In this document: positions 1 to 13,534 of the stretch, piece by piece
How the letters are laid out: each line of letters starts with the position of its first letter
Position numbering within the stretch: position 1 is the stretch's first letter
Assembly: GCA_037043015.1 (NCBI GenBank)
Contig: CM073327.1
Location: forward strand, 6,058,727-6,122,726
Source of the DNA: Bryum argenteum
Taxonomy: Eukaryota; Streptophyta; Bryopsida; Bryales; Bryaceae
Direction of reading: 5' to 3'
DNA length: 64,000 nucleotides
Program-made: the position numbers and the translations under genes
The notes under the pieces: model-generated
What the model was told of the DNA's origin: nothing
Database searches by the model: none
Seen by the model: the letters and a program-made list of their open reading frames with translations, nothing else

Positions 1-2240
1 AATTGATATATCAAAAAAGTTGCGCAGTGCGCTACCGTCACCCAAACGGCGCGACTAACCACTCATATAAGCCAAAACGCGTGTTTTGAACGCCGCCTTC
101 CACTCGCCACCTTCTTTCACACGTATCCGACGAAACGCAGAGATTACATCAACCTTGAGATATATTTGGGTCAGCAAAGAATGGATCTTAACGCCTCATC
201 AATGCGCTGGAATCGGATAGTCGCCCTTCCGATCGATCTCGTTCAATCGCCGATAGTCAACACGTAATCGCAATCCTCCGCCAGGTTTCTTCATCACAAA
301 TATGACCGAGCCGCTGCAGTGAATTACTTACGCGAATAAATCCATTATCCAACAACTCCGTAAGGGTCTTGCGAAAACTAATAATTGATCCTCGACATCC
401 GATACAACGGCGTACGGCGGGGATGTCATCATTAGTCTTCCTTCAATAAGATTGATCTCGTGATCAACTCCTTTCCTATGCAAAAAGAACGACTTTCAGA
501 TCTTGTCGATTAAAAGCGCCAATAATTGGCGTGAGCCAGTCGAGCATGTTGTGCGGGTCCCCTATACACCTTTCTTGTCAGAGCGCTCCTGATGTCAACC
601 AAGTTCTGGCACTAAAACCTCTACTCTGCTTCACCGCTTCTCGCAGTTTGAATCACTCATGACGATCTCTCAGATTGGCTCCAACGTAATCGGGCCGAGT
701 CTTCACAATCATCTTGAAAGGTTTTGAACGCAAACCTCTTCTTTAGCAAGGCCGAACACTCAGATCATGCCGCCCCATCCAACCTTTTCCCAAGATTATA
801 TCATCTATCCGTCCCGGAATAACATAGGCAACAATCTTCTCCTCATACCATCAATATCGCCATAAAATTTGCAATTTGGCAAATCATAGGCCGCTTTTTC
901 ATTGTCGTAATTTCGCTCCAAAGATCTAGGTTGAATAGATGACGATCCAACCCTCTCCGTCGAACAAATTGCTGCATACGCTTCAAAAGCATTGGCATCC
1001 GTAATCACACAAAGACGAGTAGATATAATTGAGTTTATTAAAACATCAACATACATACCACCCATGTCTAAGTTGTCTCCTGATTTCTTCAACTTTGACA
1101 ACCCGCTCCACGCCTCCGATCGAGTCTTATGCCGGAAGTCGCTGCGTTTTCCGACTCTACATCGTAGTCACTACTCTCCATCTCTTTGACCTCCTCTATC
1201 TTGACATTGCTTCTTCTTTCTCATCATCACGCGCACTATCGAAGTTTTATCCGCGCTCTTCTTTCTTCTTCTTCTCATTGCCTTCACTCTTGCTTTTGAT
1301 GAATAAATCGTTTGACGGTGGCCGCTTCAAACACAAAAACAAATGGTCCTCTTGGCGACACCGTTGTTGTTCCTCCAAAGTCGACGCGTCTCGAAGCTTG
1401 CTTATTTGGACCAGAGGCATCCAATCCATCTCATCTCCATCCGCCATACGCGATTTGATGTCGCGATCGGAGTCGCACGACGACTTTCCGATATCGCAAA
1501 GAATCGCTTTGAGAGTCGACCACCAACAAAGCTTGACAAACATATCATAATCGATGTCGCTATAGGTCCAATCATCGCGTTGCATCTCTCGAAAGTTGAG
1601 AGACCGCGAAGATATCTTATCTTCACCATATCCGGAACCATGGTAAGTTGACTCTCACCAAGCTCCTTCTCAAACTTGGGCAAGAATGTTGCGAATGACT
1701 CCCTACCCGCTTCATTGCTTGAAGCCGATTCAATGCTCATTTCTTTGATTCGGTCGATGTAAACGTCAAGATGTTGAATAAAAGTCGCCGCATTGCAACC
1801 ACGTTGATTTTGGTAGAAAGATACTACCATCATCCGCGCCTTCGCGTCCATCCTCGAAAAACAAGTATGCGGCTGATCTTGAGGTGTACCAAGATACCCC
1901 ATCAATTCAAGCTTGTTATCCGCTTCGACCTTCCATATCGGGTAGCCCTTGCGACTCCCCGTCAACTTTGAAATATCCGCAATCGCTTGCGCAATGCGAC
2001 GGCAGCCTCCTCCATATTGTTGTCTTTGATCGATTGCGGCATCATCTCATGCGAAGACGGACCTCCTAAACTCGTGAATTGTCCACCCACGAGCCCACTG
2101 CGATCAAGGGGCAACCAATCGCTGATAGCCAACTTCTCACTACGGTAAGCTTGAAGTGTGTGCAACCTCACGATCTCCGCTGATAGTCTTCCGCCGTAAT
2201 TTCTCCTTGCGCTGCTGCTGCTGCAAGATCTCATCATCGA
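1..2240 (-). mobile_element. Decayed Ty3/Gypsy LTR retrotransposon fragment (gag, protease, reverse transcriptase), fungal-like chromovirus type
   Basis: Read on the minus strand, three retrotransposon modules appear in the order gag, protease, reverse transcriptase. A gag-like stretch lies at about 1,400-1,965. A retropepsin end at about 760-830 reads YVIPGRIDDIILGKGWMGRH. The reverse transcriptase start at about 200-330 has FVMKKPGGGLRLRVDYRRLN, followed at about 60-165 by VDVISAFRRIRVKEGGEWK and YEWLVAPFG. Gag-PR-RT order and the VDYRRLN block are diagnostic of Ty3/Gypsy. The VISAF...EGGEWK wording resembles fungal-type chromoviruses more than usual plant Gypsy elements, which read closer to DLRSGYHQIR. 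Stops and frameshifts break all modules. The reverse transcriptase runs off the left edge, and no LTR or primer site could be fixed with confidence. Confidence 0.8.
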
Positions 2241-2993
2241 TCATCCTGGGCGTTCTCCATCTCAAAAAGCAACACCTCTCAATCAACTCTTCAGCTTCGC
2301 AAAGCCTTCAAATGCGTCCCCGCTTCGTGGCTATCTTCAATCACTACCACGAGGGTGGATAAGTTCCTCAATCTAATCAATGTCCTACTTTTGTCGTTTG
2401 AAAAACAAGGGAGGATGAAGCTCTTGAAAAAATCAAGATAAGTCTTGGATTATGTAAGAGTCTAGTCACAAAAACAAGCAAAAACTACAAAAGAAATATA
2501 TTGATCCAAGACTTAGGTTTACAATGAATAAGAGTCCCTTATATACTAATCTCTTGGCTCAATTGCCGAGGCTATACTTTAGCTCTACTGCCAAGGCTAT
2601 ACTTTAGCTCTACTGCCGAAGTTCTATTTATAAAATTAATAGCGAGTGAACATCCGAGCTTATCAACGAGGCCTTGGCCCATGACACTTGTGGCCTCTCT
2701 CCCTTTTATCATATAATATGTGATTTTAGTCAATCATAGCAATTTTCAATTACTAATAATAGAAATTACATTTTATATTGATTTTCAGAGTTTTACTCTC
2801 TTTAATTAATTTTGAAAAAAATCTTACTCATTTTAGGAAATTTAACCATATAGATCTAATTTAGGGTTTAAGGTCTTTATACTATCTTTGGAGCGCTACT
2901 TCATAAGGGTTACCAAATCCATATTTTATAACACATCTAAGTTTTTCTTCAAACCCCTCGGGCCTTTAGGGGTTAAAAAACCACCAATGAAGT

Positions 2994-3071
<78 letters not shown>

Positions 3072-3430
3072 CGAAATTGTGCTACAAACTTGTGGTCTCT
3101 TGAAAAGACAAATGAATGAAGTTGTGCAACCATATACGCATATATCAAATGTACAAATCAAGCTAGAAAATCAAATCAGAAAAGTAAAAGGCGAAGTTGT
3201 GCTTTAAACTAAAGCACTATGAAAGTCCAATGGCTAAACCTCGGCACGCAGTAGTCGGTACAAGACTCTTCAATCAGACTGGCGACTTAGGGTTCTTCAA
3301 TCACAATCGAGAAACCATCTCGATTCATGGTGGAGGAGAGCATGATAGTGCCATCGATGCAATGATCTCCTCGTGCTGAGCAAAACGATCATAAATTTGA
3401 CGAAAGAGGTGGAGGTTTAGGGTTTATTGC
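2241..3430. other. Intergenic spacer with short tandem repeat and poly-T tract
   Basis: No gene is visible. At about 2,565-2,630 a unit of roughly 27 bp ending in tactttagctctactgcc is repeated imperfectly. This stretch may include the 5' LTR or leader of the adjacent minus-strand retrotransposon, but no LTR pair is visible because the other end lies outside the window. The right part should hold the promoter and 5' UTR of the ALG9 gene starting at 3,432. Confidence 0.5.
2996..3066. repeat. 71-bp poly(T) tract
   Basis: An uninterrupted run of about 71 T residues lies 365 bp upstream of the ALG9 start codon. It may be the poly(A) tail of a minus-strand retroposed copy or a simple replication-slippage tract. 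No retroposed body could be identified beside it. The exact length is unreliable in any sequencing technology. Confidence 0.85.
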
Positions 3431-3431
3431 A

Positions 3432-6400
3432 ATGGCGACCTCGGAGCCGAATTTGCGGCAGCGGAGGAGCACAGCAACAGAGAAAGGGAAAGGGAAAGCC
3501 TTCATCGATGATGAGACGGTGGAGAATAGGACTGATAAGAAGAAGAGCAGTGGTGACGACACTAATTTGCTGGAAGAGAAGAGCACAGGGATCGGTTGGA
3601 AAGGAGCTTTCTGTTTCCTCATGGTAGCGCGCTATTACAGTGCTCTTTACAATAACATTCACGATTGCGATGAGGTGTTTAATTACTGGGAGCCGCTGCA
3701 CTATCTTCTTTACAAATCCGGGTTCCAGACTTGGGAGTACAGGTATCGTTCAACTCTTTTCAATTGGATGACCGATTGTATCATTTTGAAGCTTTCTTGA
3801 TCCTGCGATCAATTTCAGTTTTGAGATTTTGCTATTGTTTTTCTCGCACTTCGAAGCTTTCATCACTTCTTAATTTTTCGATGAGTTCCAGATTTTGAAA
3901 TTGTGCTATTTTGTTTCTTGCGTTTTGAAGCTCTCATCGCTTCTTTAGTCTTCGATCGGTTTCAGTTTGAAATTGATCTATTGATTTTTCCCGCCAATTG
4001 ACACATTTCCTTTTGTGAAGCTCGGTTGAACTGCGCAATTTTAGTATTAATCTGAAGCGACGTAGTTTAGTGCTCATATGGATTGTGTATTTTGTGCAGT
4101 TCGGAATTCGCTCTCAGGTCATATCTGTATCTGTTGCTACACGCAGTCGTCGGTGGACCTTTGCTGTTGCTGTCTAGTCTTGGAATCACCAAGGTTAGTT
4201 CTCAAATGCGCATTTTAGTTCCGTTCTTGGGATCTCTACCTGTTTCTTTTCAGCAAATAGTCGATAAAGAGTATCGTTTACTTGTGAAGATAACAATTCT
4301 CTTGTATGATGGACGCCCATTGTAGGTGCAAGTGTTCTACTCGGTCAGACTTGCCTTGGGACTACTCTCAGCTTCTACTGAGGCGACTTTAGTAGATGCT
4401 GCTAACAAACGATTCGGACCTCGGGTTGGAATGTATACTCTGATGCTTCTTTGTGTCAGCAGCGGCTGCTTCAACGCAAGTACCAGTATGTACGTTTACT
4501 GCTCTGTTTTTTGGTATAGTCCTGATGATTCACTTACAAGAGAATGGAAGGTTTGTTGTAGATTTGATGGGTGACATTGTAATTTGCAGGTTTCCTGCCA
4601 AGCACCTTTTCGATGTACGCAATCACTCTGGCATCAGCACTGGTTCTGTTGGGAGACATGCATAAATCAGTGGTGGCTGTTGCCGCAGCTGGTGTGCTTG
4701 TAGGTTGGCCCTTTGCAGCTCTGGCTGCAGCTCCATTGGTGATGTACTCGTTACTGAGTGGAAGCTTTCTTTCTGTTTTCCTGGCCGGCTTGGTCACGAC
4801 GCTGTGCACAATGGTAAGTTCTCGCTCCTCTTTTATGTTGGCTGGCTATCTTGAATGAAGAGCAGATTTCTGATGTCAATGTTTGGCAACAGGTGTTATC
4901 AGTATTGGCAGACCGCTATTTCTATGGACGCTGGACGTCATCAGTTGTCAACTTGGTGTTCTACAACGTACTTAGTGGAGAAGGAAGCACTTTATACGGA
5001 ACGGAGGGTCCCTTGTTCTACCTGTGGAATGCATTCAACAATTTTAATTTCTCGGTTCCACTTGCTCTTGTGTCTCCTACTCTCCTCTACATTGGTAAAC
5101 GAGACTATTACAGTCTTCCCCGTAAACCAGACCGTGAGTATCAAAGGCTTCTCGTTGCAGTTTGGCCCCTTTTCTTATGGCTGGGGTTCATGTCTCTGCA
5201 AGCGCACAAGGAAGAAAGGTCAGTGCACGAAGCCACTTTCTTTGTTAGAATGAGCAGCACTGAATCCGTCCTATCAATTACCATCTCTTTTCGTTGCATT
5301 ATCGAAGAGAATGTGCAGTGCATAGTACCAGTTCTGGATTCCTTGTGATTTTTGTAAAGACTTAGTGCCGGTTTCATGTAAATTGAAAGCTACAGTTTAT
5401 CTTGCTCTTCGCGTTTAATACTTGCATGCAAGCACAATTGACTTTCGTTGTAGTGAGATGATACTTTTTGACGACCCGTCTTGCAGGTTTCTGTACCCAG
5501 TGTACCCGCTTATATGCTTAGCTGCTGCAGCTACAGTTGAGAGGCTTCACGATTATCTTCCCGAGTTTTTCGAGTATAATAAGTACCTGTGTTGGATCAT
5601 CTGGGTCAGTTTGACTGTCACCCTCTTAATTCATTTAATTTAACCTACGTAGGCTGAGATTAGTCTACTCGAGGATGACCTCGACCTGTGGTTCATGATC
5701 TCATTAGTAGCTACTTCATCTTGCGATATGTGATGCTTCGTTTCAGGCACACACTTGCTTCAGATGTGAGATAGTCGCATGTTTATGTCTTCTTTCTGCT
5801 TGGGAGCCTTTTTTTTACCATGTTCTGGTGGCTGGGCAGGCTGTGAAGAAAGCTCGACCATTGTTACTTGGGGGTATTCTAGCGCTTTCATATTGCAGGA
5901 CTTTATCGTTGTTCCATGGCTATTCGGCACCCATGCAAGCTTATCTTCATCTTCCAGTTAATGCAACCACAGGTATGGAACTTAACCTTTGTCCATGGCT
6001 CTTATTATCATGCTCAATATCTTAGAGGGGGCTATATTGGAATGCAGAAGCAACGGTTTGTGTTGGCAGCGAATGGCACCGTTACCCTTCTTCTTTTTTC
6101 CTGCCCTCTTCGCACTATCGTGTGGCCTGGCTCGATGATGGTTTCACTGGCCTTCTTCCGCGACCATTTGATCCTTCCCTCGGAGGAACGACAGCCGCCC
6201 CGCCACATTTCAATAGCAAGAACAAGGCCTCACCAGATCAATTCGTAAGCTCTCATCTTCCAACACCTTTGCACGCATGTACTTGGACCCAGTCTTGCCT
6301 GCTACATGGAGCCAGTACTTTTATTACATGATGTTATCGTGTAGACACACAATTGCGTGCCAAGCCCACATTGTCTGACTCCAAATCTTTTCAACAGTTG

Positions 6401-6743
6401 ACGGATGAAGGCAAATGTGACTTTCTAGTCGAACTTGTTCTTGACCGGGATGATAGAACATACAGAAGCAAGGACGAAAAATCTTGGAAGGTATCATCAC
6501 TACTTTTCTACCTAACAATTCGCAACTAATGTGCATTATTGCTCATGACTCTTTAATTAATGTTCTCTGACGCATTACCATGGTAATTAAATTGTGCAGC
6601 TTGTGTATGAGAAAATTTTTCTGGACAAAGAGTTGTCTCCTGCCAAAACTCGCGCTTTCTTTCTTCCATGGATTTGGGAGAAGAGAAACATATTTGGAAG
6701 ATACAGACTGGTCCAACGCATCCCCAAAAGCGCCACTGCATAG
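3432..6743 (+). CDS. ALG9: ALG9-type alpha-1,2-mannosyltransferase of the N-glycan precursor pathway, complete, 10 exons
   Basis: Exons: 3432-3742, 4100-4193, 4326-4479, 4590-4813, 4893-5218, 5487-5604, 5840-5972, 6048-6244, 6398-6490 and 6600-6743. All junctions are GT-AG, and the total of 1,794 nt gives 597 aa in one open frame, close to my recollection of about 570 aa for the Arabidopsis protein. The GT22 signature HDCDEVFNYWEPLHYLL sits at residues 77-93, in the first luminal loop by family knowledge. Later diagnostic segments are YGTEGPLFYLWNAFNNFNF, FLYPVYPL and VGSEWHRYPSSFFLP. Several hydrophobic helices fit an ER multipass enzyme. ALG9 adds mannoses from dolichol-phosphate-mannose to the growing lipid-linked oligosaccharide in the ER lumen. 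The charged N-terminal 50 residues are lineage-variable. The gene appears intact. Confidence 0.95.
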
Positions 6744-9180
6744 CCGACTCCTAAATTCTGTTATGTGCAAGTCATTGCCAATCTTAAAGTGCATCATTAA
6801 GAAATCTATCACCTCATTTTGAAAGCTTAGTCATATGCTAGCTTGAGAGATTTTGGAGTTCCAAATGTACTACCGGTAGTTAGTTAGTCACTTGGAGGGG
6901 CCTCAGATAAAGATGAGGAGGCCAGGGCACACAGGGGCCTTCTTGTGCTTTAGTAGTAGCTAGCTTGGGGCCTCTGTCTCTGTGGTTTGAGAGGCTCAGG
7001 AATCCTTTGGTAATTCTGTTTTACTTGTTCTTTAGATGTGGGGCATCCATGCAAGCAATGCAGTAAAGCATGACTTGCCGTACTAGCGTTTGTCATTAGA
7101 AAGTGATGCAGGGTCCTACAATCATGTCCATGATGAGGGGTGTGTAGTTCTGCATGCTCTGTTGGATGTGCTCATCTTGCTTTGTAGCTGTATGGCAAAT
7201 CGTAAGATACAGTAGACTTGGGTTCTCTATCTATTTTTGTCTCTGGGGATGGCAACTCGTCTGACCTGACTTGAGAGCCATTCTATGTGTGACAAAGATG
7301 AGCTTCAAAATGTTAAGTTTTTGATGCAGGTACAATATCGGGGCTATCTAGTACGGTTGATGCTCTATCTGTTCATCAATCTAAGTATTGTCATTCTTCA
7401 CCAACTGTGGGCCTTAAGAAAATGTCAACCATCTGTGGGCATTGAGAGACCTTCGTCCAAAATCTAAAATTGTGTAAGGATTTATCATTGGGTTGATTCA
7501 ATTAGTAAGAAGTGCAATCTAATTTTCCTTGACATTGTGCTTGTCCCAACATGTATGATAGTTGTGCACAAAGACTACATCATCAAATCCACTGGGTGGA
7601 AACAAGTATAAGTGAGATTAGTCATACTTTTGAAAATAAATAAGAATTAGGTATTTTATCAAATCAACTGGATAGAAACAAGTATAAGTGAGAATAGTCA
7701 TACTTTTGAAAATAAATAAGAATTAGGTATCTTTGTAATTATATATTGGCTCTTCCCACCTTGCAATGCAACCATTCACTTGCTATCATTATCTATTTAC
7801 AATTTGCGTATATGATGTGTACGTTTAATATTAGAACAACAAACATGATGTGCATGGAATTGGGTACCACGTCGGTGAATGTTACTCATCAAAGATGTGA
7901 CCTAAGTCCAAACCAGTTGGTGGGGGTGACGTAAAATACACGTCTCTCTCTGGAAGATATTTCTATATAGAAGCACTTTCACAAAAGCAAGAATTGACCA
8001 AATAATGCAAATCTAAAGTGTCGAGGTGTATTTACGATTGCAAAAAATTCCAAAGATAAATGATCAACCCCTACAAGCAAACGATGTACAACTCAACACA
8101 CAACATTCAACTCTACCCAAGTTGAATCGGAAACAATTACGCCGTTGTTGACACGTCAACGACCAATATCTTTCCAAAAAAGTAATGATTACACACTAAA
8201 CAAAACCTCTTGATTGAAAAATGAACAGTTACATAGTGAAGTGTCACAGTCACACAAATAAATAGAATAAGAATAAGTTGGAATTCTATTTGAATAAAGT
8301 TTGTGAGTGTGACCTTAGATGTAAATAGTTTTGACCTTGGATATAAATCTAACCTTTCCAATCTTTAAAACCACTTAATGTATTTAAAGAAGTAGCATAC
8401 TTGGCCTCATGATAAGAATGTCTCATTCAACTTAACCTATATATGTACTTTAGTAAATGGTTATGATGATATGATGTAAAGAGAATGTCATGTCAATAAT
8501 GATAACTTAGGAGAGTTAATGACTTCTTTCCACTCTCATATTATTAAAAATTTGGAAATAAAAGAAACAAAAGAGGAAATTGAATAACGTGCAATGAGTA
8601 CTAAGTTGCATTGCTCTATGAGACAAGCCATAAATACTAAGTTGTATAACACATATAAACAAATGTGTATACATATATACACAAATATATACAAATATAG
8701 ATTTGTCTTTCAATATTATAATGAGCTTTCGTGAGCAAGGTAATGTTTGCCCCTTATTTGTAAATGTTTGAGTCTTCAACCTTGAAGGAATGTCTTATAG
8801 TGTACAATGGCGTTATACACCCTATACTTGTAAGAAACTCTCCAAAAATTGCCTTAGGGGATGTAAAGTAACGTCTCATTGTTTTAATGACAAAATGCCA
8901 CTAGCACATAGAAATCTAGTTGGGGGAATATACAAAATTTTGACATCGCTTAGGAAGAATTTGATTTGTTGTCTCTGAGATAGAAAGTAGTTCTAGTCAC
9001 AAAAATTTGGAACTCATAAAACCACAAAGATCGAATCTTCTAATGTGAAGCAGAGAATACATGCAAGGCAATCTAAAGTCAACATCCATTACCTTCATGC
9101 AAGATTGAAGATCAAACTTCATTGTCACCTATAGTCTTATATAAAAAAAGAACATGTGAATTCCATAACTGAGAAGTTAC
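6744..9180. other. ALG9 3' UTR and AT-rich spacer without genes
   Basis: The first 500 bp are GC-richer and probably hold the 3' UTR of ALG9. The rest is AT-rich with only short random reading frames. One tandem duplication (7,582-7,733) is listed separately. Confidence 0.6.
7582..7733. repeat. Tandem duplication, two copies of 76 bp
   Basis: Two copies start at 7,582 and 7,658, each running from atcaaatc to attaggtat, with only a few mismatches. They share the core acaagtataagtgaga. No coding capacity is seen. Confidence 0.85.
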
Positions 9181-9189
9181 TTGGGTTGG

Positions 9190-11260
9190 TTGCCTTCTAT
9201 ATGATCAATATATATGACATAAGAACTACAAATCTCATGTATATAAAAATTGATAAAACTTTAATGAACATATGCATTCAAAAGGTATGAACCTAGTCCA
9301 AACGAGCTGGCTCGTTGTAGTCAAAAGCACCACTTTTGAGAAGATACTTCCGTGTCGACAACAATGAATCACCTCATAAAAGTAAGAACATATTGCTCAA
9401 AAAAATTGAAACCTCACTTAGTATTACATGGTGACCGTACAAATATAAGAGGTTCCATACATATTTGAGCCAACACCATTGGCCACGACTGGACAAAAAC
9501 ACACTCTAAACTTGATCCACAACACTTTGAAAGTTTTAATCCTACCGAAGAGAATAATGAACCATTATACCATAACTGACAAGTCCACAACCAATACATT
9601 CTCAATAACTTGTTGATTGTCAAGAAAAACATTCACATTCAAACAAATATTAAGTAAAATCTCATCAATAAAGAGTTGCCATCATAGTGATTATGACCTT
9701 GATACAAAGGTATCCTTCCTGTAACTTTTCCAATCCTTATTGTGAATGATTGAGTGGCAATAATGTCTATATAGTTCATTCAAGAAATAGTCCATGACAT
9801 GATGTGAAGAGAATCTTATTTGGTAGCAATTACAACTGAGGGCACAAAAAGAACTTCATAGCAGTCAAATATGAGATTCACATTTGAAAGAAAAAAGGAA
9901 AAGAGAGAAATGCAAGTTCCCTGTAAGAAACATGATGTGACGAAAAAGTATGTTCTTTGAAATCAAGCAAGCACATAATAGCTAGTGAATTTGTGATGTG
10001 AAGAATTGACTTTCCACCACTGAACTTTAAGATTCTTTTTTTGGATTTGTTACAACGAATAGTTGCACAAAGAATAATTGACTTCCTACCACACATATAA
10101 TGAAACCAAATACTTATTTTTCTTCTTCTGTTGTTGTTGCGCCTCTATTTTCTATTATTATGATAAAGCGCTCTTCATTTCTAAACCTACCAAACCAAGC
10201 ACAACTTGCAAAGGTAACTCAGTATTTTCAAGAATCTATTCTTTAACCAAAAGTTACCCCATCCATCCTTGATCAATGAGACCTCTACTACCATTCAACT
10301 TACAATTCCTTATTTATCATAATATTCACATTCCTTCCATTCCCTTCATTGTTATAGAATATTTAGAATCCCTTTACTAATATGATAAATCTACATTCTC
10401 TTCTGTACATCAATAAATATTATATTAGTAAAATTGCCATTTTGTAGTGTTGAACCCAAATATTTGAAGGTATGACAATTTGTGCAACTTATACAATTTT
10501 ATACTATGGCTTGTAAAAAAGCCATTTCTAGACTTGGTCTTGAATGCACTAAAATATATCAATGCTCTCCAAATAATCCTAATGTTTCTACACCTCAACC
10601 AACACTCTATAGTAGTTTTTATGTGAGCACTCTATGGAAAGTCCTTTCTTCCTGCTTCTACCTTTTACGAAATGACAATTGCGTACTTCCTACATGTGAG
10701 AAGTAGATGGTGTACGAGAGGGACGCGATAAGTATAGAGTAGTTCAATTCAAATATTTACGCTTTTCCGAACCATGATGTATAGATTGGCCCCTAAAGAT
10801 CCTTCATGCAAAAACTCTCTCAACTCAAAAATGGCCTTCTTCTACTTTACGACCATAGGCATTGAGTCTAAGCATTATTTAGGATATCCAACCCATATCC
10901 AAACATAACTATTTCATCATGACTCTGTTTTAGACGAAGTTACTTGGGTTGGGTCCCAAATTAAGTCTTATTTGTGTGATATAAATTGCAGATCCATGCA
11001 ATGAAGTATGTCCTATGACATGCATTCTAGTAAAGGCAACTTTGTTTTTGAGATTACAAACATGTTTTACCATTGCAAGCTAATTATGTGAAATCATAAA
11101 TTATATTTTATAAATTGGTTTTACATAATCATTATTTTAAGATGGAAAATTTGAAGTTGCAAGAATTTGATCCAAATAACTTTGGTATTGGATTTGCAAT
11201 GATGTTTCTACAATGAAAAATGTGAAAAATGGATGATTTCCAAAGAGCTAGATCTCCTTC
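9190..11260. repeat. Dispersed AT-rich repeat, copy A
   Basis: Two blocks recur elsewhere in the window. Block 9,190-9,880 matches 22,880-23,640; landmark: tatgcattcaaaaggt. Block 9,890-11,250 matches 19,760-21,120 and 59,230-60,600 in the same orientation; landmarks: gaattgactttccaccact, and gacaatttgtgcaactta near 10,470. Copies differ by many substitutions and small indels, so the family is old. No transposase or reverse transcriptase is encoded in any copy here, so it is either non-autonomous or a fragment of a larger unknown element. Confidence 0.75.
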
Positions 11261-12479
11261 ACTCACCGTTAGATTTTTGGGGTGGATCCTAGTAATCATA
11301 GTATAGTTTTAGTGGTAGAAATCTTAACCTAAGCAAATATGTATTGAAGATAGGGCCTGGATTTGAATGCAAAGGGTCTATTTTTGAACTATGTTTTCTT
11401 TGTGAAGTTTGGGGCAGTTTTCACCACTGCAAGGCTACAACTTGAGCCAAGGTACTTTTTTGATGAGTTTTTTTTTGGTCCAAAAGTGTTTTTGAGATGT
11501 AGCCATGAAGAACATTTCTAGATCGTGATTTTTTATTGCAATTTTTATTGTTGGTAGTACGTTCACTTCAAAGGAAAAATGATGGGATATTGTGTCCTAT
11601 TTTGCAAAATCTATGAGGTTCCATGACTCAAGTTTTGGTGCACATGACCTACAACAAGTCTACAACAAGTTTGTACGGCTGGATCTAAATTGCTTGCTTT
11701 CTCTCTCATCTATCACACTTATCTTGAAAATGAGTTTTTGGCTACAAATACCCCAAGAACAATTAGGGTTAAAAACATATTGGTGAGCCTTGCAATATGC
11801 GGAGGTACTTAAAAACTCAAAGCTTTGTGATATATTTGAAATACACTACAACAACTTGTGCATCTTTGTAGTAAAAAGGAGTTTAAGAGGCCCTTCATTT
11901 GACTTCTCAATTTACTAGTTGGAATATGCTTTGTTGATATTTTGAGTATGTATATGTTAAATTGGAGATGGTTGAGGTAATCATGGGTGACCCTCAATTT
12001 TGTCTTGCTCATAGTAAACTTTTTGCAAGTGAGAGTTCTAAGTTGAAATTGCCCATTTTCATAGCAATGCTCAAATAGATCAGTTAACATTTTTCCTTGC
12101 ACTCACCTACGAAAGGAACTTTGTCGTTTTGTGTTAGATGCATTAGATTACACTTTCTAAATTGTGCATGAATCATGATTTTTCAAACTACTTGTATTCA
12201 GTTTTGCAAAAGCATTCTAAATTTAGTTGAAACTACCCTTCAAAAATCAACACTATCAAACTCCAAATAGGTGTATCTTATGATTTGCCTACTTTCACCG
12301 TATACGAGACCTTATATGTAACACCATCATGAAGACAAATAGAGTTTCTACATCATACAATCTTATACTTATAAATTGGAAATTTGAAAATACATAAAAA
12401 TTAAATCTCTTAACTTTAGGAATCAAGTGTGACTTATGAAAAATATCATAAGAGAGAGCTATAACTACAAATTTTTAAA

Positions 12480-13110
12480 GTCTAGAGTAAAAGTGCACTT
12501 TCATTCACTGAGTCTTGACCAAAGGTTTTTATTCCATTGGGCTTATGTGCTCTGGGAAAAAAGGAGAAAAAGAGAACTTTCCACATTTTGATAAGATCTC
12601 GGTTTGTGGAATCTTTACACATGGAATCTTTTGTAGAATGCAGTAAAGTGGGTTTTGGTGCGGTGTTGTTTTTTGTGTTTTGTCATTATTTTGTTGACAA
12701 TAAATTTTTACTACAACTTTAACCCCTAAACGTCTCAAGCTATTTTCTTGAAGTAAAAATGCTATCATCAAACATAATGCAATGGAAAATTCACCACCTA
12801 CAATGTTGTCCAACCTCATCTCAAAAACACTATTTTACAAAAAAGATTCAGCAGAAAATTTCTTGACTCAAATGATATCCTTCCAAATGTGAAACTTGCC
12901 AAAATGTTTACAGAGGAAAAAGGGTCCACATCTACACCTCTTGCACTCAAATTCTTGCCTTACCTTCCAGACACATTCGGTAGGGTCAAGGTTATTACCA
13001 CTTAAACTAGACTTTGTTTGGAACCCATCCTAAAAACAAATTTGAAATCAAACAATGGATGAAGGAGACATAGCTCCTCAGAAATCATCCACTTTTTCAC
13101 TTTTGCACTG
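12480..13110. repeat. Dispersed repeat, second family, copy 1
   Basis: This stretch matches 17,158-17,790 in the same orientation over about 600 bp. Landmarks are cattcactgagtcttgacc near the start and aactagactttgtttg near 13,003. Part of it (about 12,930-13,100) also matches about 61,170-61,330. Open frames inside are short and not conserved between copies. Confidence 0.75.
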
Positions 13111-13534
13111 TCTCCAATGAACGGTGTTCTATTATACAATATTTTAAGTACTCCGCCGGTCCCCAGAGTCAATTTAAGTTACTGAATCTAGCAACTTCTT
13201 TAAACATCAGACAATGCGGTGGTGGTGGGAATATTGACTTAAATTGGGTTTTAATTCCTATTTTTCATCAGAAATAAGTGTGGGTCGGTGAAACTACCAA
13301 AGCTACTGGTCAAAGTCAGCATGATGGAGGTTGAGTTCAAAGGTGACATTTTTGAGTCAAGACACTACAGTAGTAGAATGGGGATCACTGTAAATTAGTA
13401 CTACGAGCGTTTCTCGGGGGCAAGGGTGGGGGAGGGGTAAAGAGCCCCATAAACTTCTAATGTACAGGTTAAAAATGTCAAGGAGAAAGCTCCATGAGTA
13501 GTCAAGGGCCGCAAGCCCTACTTTTGCATTCAAA

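Noticed and set aside
2973..3161. Poly-lysine reading frame
   Set aside because: It is only the translation of the poly(T) tract.
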